Shown here piece by piece: positions 16,388 through 21,080 of a stretch of 21,080 nucleotides of DNA. The translations under genes and the position numbers were made by a program. The DNA comes from CALREA01 sp041674865 (lineage in GTDB: Bacteria > Patescibacteriota > Gracilibacteria > UBA1369 > UBA12463). The stretch covers positions 1-21,080 of the forward strand of contig JBAYUX010000021.1 in the NCBI GenBank assembly GCA_041674865.1, written 5' to 3'. How positions within the stretch are numbered: position 1 is the stretch's first letter; each line of letters opens with the position of its first letter. The notes under the pieces are model-generated. The model made no database searches. It saw only the letters and a program-made list of their open reading frames with translations, and was not told the origin of the DNA.

Positions 16388-17143
16388 CTACTTCACCGCC
16401 TTCCACATCAGATCAAACGCTACACGTTGTGTACGGGCAATATCAGCGCTCTCAATCATCACGCCGATCTGTTCTTCCTTGTATGAAATATAAACAACGC
16501 TATTCCCGAAAATAAAGTTATCCGTCTCAAACTGGAACTCCTTAGGAAGAATCTTCCACGTATGGTTCGGATTTTTGATATGACTCGCATACATTTTTGA
16601 AGTTTTACCAGAAACAATAAGCTCACGAATGTGAAGTTTTTTCTTATCGCCTTCGGTCAAAAACTGTTGAACAGAATAAGGAAAAATGTCATATGCAACA
16701 TCCGGATTGAAGTACGCATCAAACGACTCCTTCGCGAGAATCTCATTGAGAAGCGTCTCGATCCCCTCCTTGCCCTGATAAAACTTCACTCGCGGTTTGC
16801 TCAGTGAAGGGTTTTTCATCGACTCAAAAATAGGAAGCATATCCCGAAGACTGGAAATATTCTGCTCAAGTTTTTTCTTTTGCTGCTCCTGTAAATAAAG
16901 AAGTCTTTGTGGTTCTGTCGTCTGGAAATATCGAACACGACCTTTAAGAAACTCTGTCACCAAGCCACCCTGAGCCAATTTCGCGAGAATATTATAGAGA
17001 TTCGTTCGCTTCATTCGACCACGAAGAGCAATCGTACTCACCGGCGATGCACCAAGCTCGAGCAAGAGGAGAAATACTTCTGATTCCTGTTTATTGAGTC
17101 CAAGTTGTTTGAGAAGCGAAAGTGGATCTCCCGAAGTACTCAT
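16388..17143 (-). CDS. TrmB-family transcriptional regulator
   Basis: At 251 aa it shows the TrmB winged-helix domain at residues about 8-75 (LGLNKQESEVFLLLLELGAS, then GRMKRTNLYNILAKLAQGGLV), followed by a coiled coil about 78-105 rich in Gln, Lys and Leu. The C-terminal part (about 115-250) fits the effector-sensing domain of TrmB-like proteins, with RVKFYQGKEGIETLLNEIL at its start. TrmB regulators are common in archaea and in some bacterial lineages and often respond to sugars; the ligand here is unknown. The gene is divergent from the zinc-ribbon gene with a 112-bp shared upstream region, and a palindrome covers its predicted transcription start, which suggests self-repression. Confidence 0.9.
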   Translation of the reverse strand: MSTSGDPLSLLKQLGLNKQESEVFLLLLELGASPVSTIALRGRMKRTNLYNILAKLAQGGLVTEFLKGRVRYFQTTEPQRLLYLQEQQKKKLEQNISSLRDMLPIFESMKNPSLSKPRVKFYQGKEGIETLLNEILAKESFDAYFNPDVAYDIFPYSVQQFLTEGDKKKLHIRELIVSGKTSKMYASHIKNPNHTWKILPKEFQFETDNFIFGNSVVYISYKEEQIGVMIESADIARTQRVAFDLMWKAVK

Positions 17144-17158
17144 GAAAAATAGTTATAG

Positions 17159-17176
17159 TGTCAACTTATTCTGACA
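17159..17176. promoter_or_regulatory. Inverted repeat TGTCA-n8-TGACA, possible TrmB operator
   Basis: A perfect 5-bp inverted repeat with 8-nt centre lies across the predicted TrmB transcription start (about 17175). Winged-helix dimers bind sites of this size. It would allow autoregulation and perhaps control of the divergent gene. Confidence 0.4.
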
Positions 17177-17181
17177 ATCAT

Positions 17182-17210
17182 ATTATAGCTCAAATACAAG
17201 GCAAAAACAA
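17182..17210 (-). promoter_or_regulatory. Promoter of the TrmB-family gene
   Basis: On the - strand: TTGTTT (17210-17205), 17-nt spacer, perfect TATAAT (17187-17182). Confidence 0.65.
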
Positions 17211-17234
17211 GATATGAAGGATATTCATTCAGGG

Positions 17235-17240
17235 TATATT
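17235..17240 (+). promoter_or_regulatory. Possible -10 of the zinc-ribbon gene
   Basis: TATATT with a predicted start about 9 nt before ATG 17256. No clear -35 is seen, so this promoter may need an activator, possibly the divergent TrmB protein. Confidence 0.3.
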
Positions 17241-17255
17241 GACTAATTAGAGAGA

Positions 17256-18971
17256 ATGTCGTACACTTGCATCTTAAATAACAACTCACCAAATATGAAT
17301 AAGCAATGCCAAAGATGTAGCAGTACGTTCAGTATTACAGACGATGATCTTTCGTTTATCGACAAGGTTTCACCAGTATTCAATGGAATGAAGTATCTCC
17401 TCAATCCCCCTGCTCTCTGCCCTAACTGCCGCCAAATCCGACGACAGTCACACATTAATGAGATCAATCTTTATAAGCGCAAAGACGACCTTACGGGGAA
17501 AGATATTCTTTCAAACTACCACCCATCATCTCCTTTCAAAGTTTATAACCAAGAATACTGGTGGGGAGATCAGTGGGATGCACGTGAATATGGTCAAGAA
17601 TATGACTTCAATAAGACATTTTTCGAGCAGTTTCAAGAACTCATGTTCAAGGTTCCGCGACCAAATTTATTCACAGGAATTCACTACGATGAGAACTGTG
17701 ATTACACGAATTACGCAGGAAAAAACAAGAACTGCTACCTCATGTTCGACGCTGACTACTGCCGAGATACATATTATTCATATAGCACAAATCACACTAT
17801 CAACTGTGTTGATAACTATCGAACTCGCGCATGCGAACTTTGTTACGAAGCGGTGGATTGCAAAGGATGTTACAACTGTAAATATATTAGTAACTCCTCG
17901 CAATGTACTGACAGCGCCTTTCTCGATAACTGCGAGTCATGCAAAAACTGTTTCATGTGCACCAATCAACAACGTAAAGGATACTTCATCTTTAACCGAC
18001 AAGGAACAAAAGAAGAGTACGAATCACTCATGGCAGAACTCGAATCACATGATAAGGCGGAGCAGTACAAACGTGCATTTGAAGAGATAAAACAAGCATC
18101 AGCAAAGAAGTACATGCACGGCTTTCAGAATGAAAATGCATCCGGCGACTATATCTACAACTGCAAAAACACTCTTGAATCTTTCGACTGTAATGAGGTG
18201 TACGACGGTAAATATTTGTACCAAACATTCGGATCACAGATCAAAGACTGCCAAGACTGCGACGAAATTGGTGATGGCGCCGAGCTCTGTTATGAAAGCT
18301 CAAATAGTGGATATAACGTGAACCATATCATTTGCGGAATCAATGTGCTGGATCAAAACAATGACATTTATTACTCGAATCAGTGCCACTATAGCAATAA
18401 TGTATTCGGATGTATTGGTATGCGAAGAAATCAGTACTGCATCTTGAACAAGCAATACACGAAAGAGGAATATGAAGTACTCGTACCAAGAATTATAGAA
18501 AAAATGAAAGAAGATGGCGAGTGGGGTGAACACTTCCCTGAGTCACTCTCCCCTTTTGCCTATAATGAGTCGATGGCGATGGATTACGCGCCACTGACAC
18601 GAGATGAAGCGCTTGCACGTGACCTCAAGTGGCGGGATGACGATAAGAAAAAAGTCGCGCAAACAATGGTGATTCCAGATTTGGGTTCCCAGGTCCCCGA
18701 CTCAATCACGCAAGAAATACTCGCATGTACCTCATGTATGTCGAACTTCAAAATCATTCCACAAGAATTAGAATTTTACCGAACACAAAAACTTCCAATC
18801 CCAACGCAATGTTTCAAGTGTCGACACTATGCCCGCATGCACTCAAGAAATCCGCGGATGCTTCATGATCGCACATGTACCAAGTGCTCAATGCCCATCA
18901 AAACAACGTACTCACCAGATAGACCCGAACAGGTTTACTGCGAAAAGTGCTACCTTGAAGCGGTGTATTAA
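17256..18971 (+). CDS. Cys-rich multi-zinc-ribbon protein with internal duplication, 571 aa
   Basis: I count 36 Cys. Three zinc ribbons are visible: C18/C21 with C55/C58, C491/C494 with C519/C522, and C541/C544 with C562/C565. Between them, residues about 145-400 carry regularly spaced Cys, Tyr and Asn, including clusters CKGCYNC (202-208) and CESCKNCFMC (226-235), and look like a Cys-rich beta-solenoid. The segment GYFIFNRQGTKEEYESLMAE (242-261) is echoed by QYCILNKQYTKEEYEVLVPR (393-412), so the middle is an internal duplication. Proteins of this architecture are frequent in Patescibacteria but have no known function. Met14 (ATG 17295) is an alternative start, just before the first zinc ribbon. 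It is divergent from the TrmB gene. Confidence 0.88.
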   Translation: MSYTCILNNNSPNMNKQCQRCSSTFSITDDDLSFIDKVSPVFNGMKYLLNPPALCPNCRQIRRQSHINEINLYKRKDDLTGKDILSNYHPSSPFKVYNQEYWWGDQWDAREYGQEYDFNKTFFEQFQELMFKVPRPNLFTGIHYDENCDYTNYAGKNKNCYLMFDADYCRDTYYSYSTNHTINCVDNYRTRACELCYEAVDCKGCYNCKYISNSSQCTDSAFLDNCESCKNCFMCTNQQRKGYFIFNRQGTKEEYESLMAELESHDKAEQYKRAFEEIKQASAKKYMHGFQNENASGDYIYNCKNTLESFDCNEVYDGKYLYQTFGSQIKDCQDCDEIGDGAELCYESSNSGYNVNHIICGINVLDQNNDIYYSNQCHYSNNVFGCIGMRRNQYCILNKQYTKEEYEVLVPRIIEKMKEDGEWGEHFPESLSPFAYNESMAMDYAPLTRDEALARDLKWRDDDKKKVAQTMVIPDLGSQVPDSITQEILACTSCMSNFKIIPQELEFYRTQKLPIPTQCFKCRHYARMHSRNPRMLHDRTCTKCSMPIKTTYSPDRPEQVYCEKCYLEAVY

Positions 18972-18983
18972 AACCAGTATAAT
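18955..18983 (+). promoter_or_regulatory. Promoter of the DUF475 gene
   Basis: TTGAAG (18955-18960), 17-nt spacer, perfect TATAAT (18978-18983). The -35 lies inside the 3' end of the zinc-ribbon gene. Predicted leader about 36 nt. Confidence 0.65.
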
Positions 18984-19025
18984 GCCGATACAATGAAGTA
19001 AATAATTTGCATTACACGACCACAT

Positions 19026-19958
19026 ATGACCATCAGCGCTATTCTTCTCACTATATTCGGCCTCCTAATCTTTGAGGTCATCACCAGTATCGATAATGCC
19101 ATTATCAACGCAGAAGTACTTTCTGGAATGGGGAAAAAGGCACAAAAATGGTTTCTTCTCTGGGGATTTATTTTTGCAGTATTCATCGTACGTGGCCTCT
19201 TGCCACTCGTTATCGTTTGGGTAGCCAACCCTGGAATCAGCGCTATGGGAGTCATTTCCGCAGCATGGTCGAACGATCCAGCAATCGCACAAGCTATCGA
19301 AGCCTCATCGCCAATGCTTCTCATCGCTGGTGGAGTTTTTCTCGTCTTTCTCTTTTTCAACTGGCTCTTTCTCGAACCAAAAAACTTCGGACTCAGGGGT
19401 GAAGCATTCTTCCAAAAACACGGGGCTTGGTTCTTCGCTGTCGTATCCATACTGTTAACATTCATTGTTTGGAAAGCTATCAAAATCAGTCCAATGCTCG
19501 GCTTCTCTGCCGTCATTGGATCAACCATGTTTTTCATTATTCACGGATTCAGACAATTTGCAGAAGACCAAGAAAAGAAACTTCTCGGCAATAACGGCAT
19601 GTCAGATCTCAGCAAGATTGCCTATCTCGAGGTTCTCGACGCGACATTCTCTATTGATGGAGTTGTAGGAGCATTCGCATTCACCTTTTCAGTTCCGCTT
19701 ATCCTCATTGGAAACGGCCTTGGTGCACTCGTCCTCCGCAAGCTCACCGTAAGCAACATAGACCGCATCAAGAAATATAAATACCTCAAAAACGGCGCCA
19801 TGTACTCGATATTCTTTCTTGGAATTATTATGATTGTAGACGCTTTTGGCATACATATTCCACAGTGGGTTTCCCCGGTCATCACAGCCGGAACCGTTGC
19901 CTGGTTCTTCCACAAATCTCGCATCAGCCTGAAAGATGTTGAGGCGGTGGTTGCGTAG
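19026..19958 (+). CDS. DUF475/TerC-like integral membrane protein
   Basis: The 310-aa protein has about eight hydrophobic segments. Two internally related motifs are diagnostic: FEVITSIDNAIINAEVL (16-32) and YLEVLDATFSIDGVVGAFAF (200-219), each with acidic residues buried in a membrane helix, as in TerC and related metal-linked membrane proteins. The following IGNGLGALVLRKLTV (229-243) is also typical. DUF475/TerC members are linked to tellurite resistance or metal handling, including manganese export in some TerC proteins; the substrate here is unproven. It has its own promoter and lies upstream of a bidirectional terminator at 20036-20070, with a small-RNA promoter starting just after its stop. 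The start ATG 19026 has no Shine-Dalgarno. Confidence 0.9.
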   Translation: MTISAILLTIFGLLIFEVITSIDNAIINAEVLSGMGKKAQKWFLLWGFIFAVFIVRGLLPLVIVWVANPGISAMGVISAAWSNDPAIAQAIEASSPMLLIAGGVFLVFLFFNWLFLEPKNFGLRGEAFFQKHGAWFFAVVSILLTFIVWKAIKISPMLGFSAVIGSTMFFIIHGFRQFAEDQEKKLLGNNGMSDLSKIAYLEVLDATFSIDGVVGAFAFTFSVPLILIGNGLGALVLRKLTVSNIDRIKKYKYLKNGAMYSIFFLGIIMIVDAFGIHIPQWVSPVITAGTVAWFFHKSRISLKDVEAVVA

Positions 19959-19971
19959 AAAAAACGTTATC

Positions 19972-20000
19972 TTGAGGCGGTTTATTAATTATGATATAAT
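19972..20000 (+). promoter_or_regulatory. Strong promoter of a short + strand RNA
   Basis: TTGAGG (19972-19977), 17-nt spacer, perfect TATAAT (19995-20000). Predicted start at about 20007. No coding gene follows; the next terminator is only about 60 nt away. Confidence 0.75.
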
Positions 20001-20006
20001 CCCAGC

Positions 20007-20020
20007 GAATGGTAAGTCCG
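20007..20020 (+). repeat. 14-bp direct repeat, copy 1
   Basis: GAATGGTAAGTCCG, identical to 20116-20129. It forms the predicted 5' end of the small RNA. Confidence 0.9.
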
Positions 20021-20035
20021 GGAATCCCGACACAG

Positions 20036-20070
20036 AAAAGAGCTACCTCGTAATTGAAGTGGCTCTTTTT
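20036..20070. terminator. Bidirectional intrinsic terminator
   Basis: AAAAGAGCTAC (20036-20046) pairs with GTGGCTCTTTT (20059-20069), one G-U pair, loop 12 nt. T tracts exist in both directions. On + it ends the small RNA and perhaps the DUF475 transcript; on - it lies 10 nt after the CCA end of the tRNA-like element. Confidence 0.8.
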
Positions 20071-20080
20071 GTACCAAGAA

Positions 20081-20149
20081 TGGTGGACATGATGGGAGTT
20101 GAACCCATATCCTTGGAATGGTAAGTCCGAGGATCCGCCCGGCATGCCC
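20081..20149 (-). ncRNA. D-arm-less tRNA-like RNA with encoded CCA
   Basis: Read on the - strand. Acceptor GGGCATG (20149-20143) pairs with CATGTCC (20091-20085), including a G3-U70 pair; then A73 and CCA (20083-20081). The T arm is perfect: ATGGG, loop TTCAACT, CCCAT (20108-20092). The D and anticodon arms are replaced by an 8-nt linker (CCGGGCGG) and a 9-bp hairpin with one C-A mismatch (20134-20126 with 20117-20109) and an 8-nt loop CTTACCAT. The total is 69 nt, too short for a standard tRNA. G3-U70 with A73 is the alanine identity set, also used by tmRNA. A terminator follows 10 nt later. The upstream promoter is not convincing. It could be a regulatory tRNA mimic, a tmRNA-like remnant or a decayed tRNA. 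Confidence 0.5.
20116..20129 (+). repeat. 14-bp direct repeat, copy 2, inside the tRNA-like hairpin
   Basis: Same 14 bp as 20007-20020. On the - strand it covers the loop and flanks of the tRNA-like hairpin. Confidence 0.9.
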
Positions 20150-20157
20150 ACTTACCA
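20150..20157 (-). repeat. Anti-loop octamer adjoining the 5' end of the tRNA-like RNA
   Basis: TGGTAAGT on the - strand, immediately before the predicted mature 5' end, is perfectly complementary to ACTTACCA (20126-20119 on the - strand) in the hairpin loop. A precursor RNA could use it to sequester its own loop. A looser related copy (GTTTGGTAATG, - strand) is near 20190-20200. Confidence 0.6.
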
Positions 20158-20254
20158 ACACTCCTGGCATATCAAATGCTACAGATCTAACATTACCAAA
20201 CTCTAAACAAAACTTAACAAATCTCTAAAATTTTCCTGAAAATCTACAAAGCGC

Positions 20255-20260
20255 TATACT
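20255..20260 (+). promoter_or_regulatory. -10 element of the EamA transporter gene
   Basis: TATACT ends 7 nt before ATG 20268, so the predicted transcript would start at or next to the ATG (leaderless). The -35 is weak (TTTCCT, 20232-20237). Confidence 0.45.
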
Positions 20261-20267
20261 AGCCGTA

Positions 20268-21080
20268 ATGAAAAAAATCGCTCCATTTCTCTTTATACTT
20301 TTTGCGGCCATTACTGGCGGTGGAACATCGACACTTTCAAAAATTGCGGCAGTAGAAATTCCACCGATAACATTTACCTTCTTCCGATTTCTTTTGGCAA
20401 CCCTCACATTGTTACCATTTTTCCCAATCCTCAAAGTAAAAATCAACAAAAAGGATTACAAACCAATTATCCTTATTTCGCTTCTAGCAGCCGCAAATCC
20501 ATTTTTATTTTTCATCGGAGTGAAGCATACAACTGCAATGATGGGTCAGATGCTTTACACAGCACTCCCGCTCGTTACGATTATTTTTGGGTATATTCTC
20601 GGACAAGAAACCATCACAAAAAGAAAGATTATTGGCGTAACAATCGGCCTGTGCGGAGCGCTTCTCATAGCCCTAGAACCGATACTCAGCAAAGGCATAA
20701 AAATAGAAAGTAACATGTTTGGAAACCTTATTATTCTTGGCGCAGTGAGCTCATTCGCTCTCTACTCAATTCTCATTAGAAAGTATCAAAAAGATCACTC
20801 GCCTCTCGAACTGAACATATACTTCATGGTGACATCGCTCATCATTCAGCTCTGTCTGCTGCCAATTGATCTCATAACCGGTCCAGCATGGTGGCACACC
20901 ATTACCTTCTCTGGCATCATGGGAATCCTCTATGTTGGAACCATCGGAACTGGTATCTACTACCTCCTTTTGCAATACGCACTCAAAACTTCATCACCGC
21001 TCGCAACCTCAACAACCCTCTACCTTCAACCACTTTTCGCCATTATCTGGGCATCAATCCTGCTCGGCGAACATCTCACA
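20268..21080 (+). CDS. EamA/DMT-family transporter, C-terminus cut by window edge
   Basis: 271 residues are visible from ATG 20268 to the right edge, close to the usual 290-300. The two EamA repeats are evident: an N-terminal one with FILFAAITGGGTSTLSKIAA and PPITFTFFRFLLATLTLL, and a second from about 150 with IILGAVSSFALYSILIRKYQ through LLQYALKTSSPLATSTTLYL and a final helix ending in LLGEHL. About nine of the expected ten membrane helices are present. Drug/metabolite transporters of this family export small molecules or amino acids; the substrate cannot be inferred. The first 10 residues (MKKIAPFLFI) lead straight into helix 1. It is preceded by the small-RNA region and may be leaderless. 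Confidence 0.93.
   Translation, partial: MKKIAPFLFILFAAITGGGTSTLSKIAAVEIPPITFTFFRFLLATLTLLPFFPILKVKINKKDYKPIILISLLAAANPFLFFIGVKHTTAMMGQMLYTALPLVTIIFGYILGQETITKRKIIGVTIGLCGALLIALEPILSKGIKIESNMFGNLIILGAVSSFALYSILIRKYQKDHSPLELNIYFMVTSLIIQLCLLPIDLITGPAWWHTITFSGIMGILYVGTIGTGIYYLLLQYALKTSSPLATSTTLYLQPLFAIIWASILLGEHLT

Larger units (their letters stand above)
20007..20070 (+). ncRNA. Predicted small RNA of about 64 nt, candidate antisense partner of the tRNA-like element
   Basis: A consensus promoter ends at 20000 and an 11-bp hairpin with T5 ends at 20070, which defines a short transcript. Its 5' end begins with GAATGGTAAGTCCG (20007-20020). Next comes a hairpin GTC-C-GGG/CCC-GAC (20016-20031) with one bulged C, then a purine-rich linker and the terminator hairpin. 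The first 14 nt recur on the same strand at 20116-20129, which is antisense to the hairpin of the tRNA-like element. The single-stranded 5' tail would therefore match its loop base for base. There is no convincing reading frame. It does not match any RNA family I recognise. Confidence 0.55.

Noticed and set aside
19936..20124. 62-aa + strand reading frame across the small-RNA region
   Set aside because: It overlaps the end of the DUF475 gene and crosses promoter, sRNA and terminator; composition is not protein-like.
20081..20149. 3' end of a full-length tmRNA
   Set aside because: The matching acceptor strand is only 69 nt away, there is no room for a tag reading frame or pseudoknots, and further upstream is the EamA gene.
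20081..20157. Ordinary tRNA-Gly (TTCCAAG anticodon-like loop) on the - strand
   Set aside because: An anticodon stem with that loop pairs at only three of five positions, no D arm fits, and only 34 nt separate acceptor and T arm.
1..21080. CRISPR arrays, insertion sequences, integrases or phage genes
   Set aside because: No regular direct repeats, transposase motifs or phage-type genes were seen on either strand.
1..21080. Recoded TGA (code 25 of Gracilibacteria/SR1)
   Set aside because: TGA serves as the stop of the 665-aa gene and tspO, and no conserved protein needs TGA read as Gly.

Overview
The window reads as a chromosomal segment of a bacterium using the standard code (TGA is a real stop, for example at 13235). 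Promoters are sigma70-like, several with exactly 17-nt spacers, and recognisable Shine-Dalgarno sequences are almost absent. A Cys-rich multi-zinc-ribbon protein, a DUF475/TerC-like membrane protein and a TrmB-type regulator, with few SD sites, suggest a Patescibacteria (CPR) lineage with more metabolism than most. That placement is an inference and no marker here proves it.

Layout. Left part (1-4572): a truncated M50 site-2 protease, tRNA-Ser(GGA), a 515-aa protein of unknown function, the GTPase TypA/BipA and tRNA-Ser(CGA). Both tRNAs are on + and the proteins on -. Centre (4573-15436, all -): a six-gene unit transcribed in the order unknown 665-aa protein, class III aminotransferase, YbaK-type aminoacyl-tRNA deacylase, fused alpha-beta 2-oxoacid dehydrogenase E1, fold-type I aminotransferase, leucyl-tRNA synthetase. 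Right part (15475-21080, mostly +): TspO, a small helical protein, TrmB regulator (-), zinc-ribbon protein, DUF475 membrane protein, a cluster of small structured RNAs, and a truncated EamA transporter.

The strongest discovery is upstream of the six-gene unit. A TTGACA/TATAGT promoter is followed by a 20-codon ORF with seven Leu codons (four in the five codons 11-15). Its stop codon abuts a G6 run, which can pair with a C6 run that also forms the 5' arm of a hairpin ending in T5, just before the first gene. This is the architecture of a translation-coupled leucine attenuator, and the operon it would control ends in leuS. A palindrome over the -10/+1 suggests a second control layer.

The second discovery lies at 19972-20157. 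A + strand RNA of about 64 nt has its own promoter and terminator. Opposite-strand to it is a 69-nt tRNA-like element with acceptor stem, T arm and encoded CCA but no D arm. The sRNA 5' end is perfectly complementary over 14 nt to the tRNA-like hairpin, and the sequence just upstream of the tRNA-like 5' end is complementary to the same loop.
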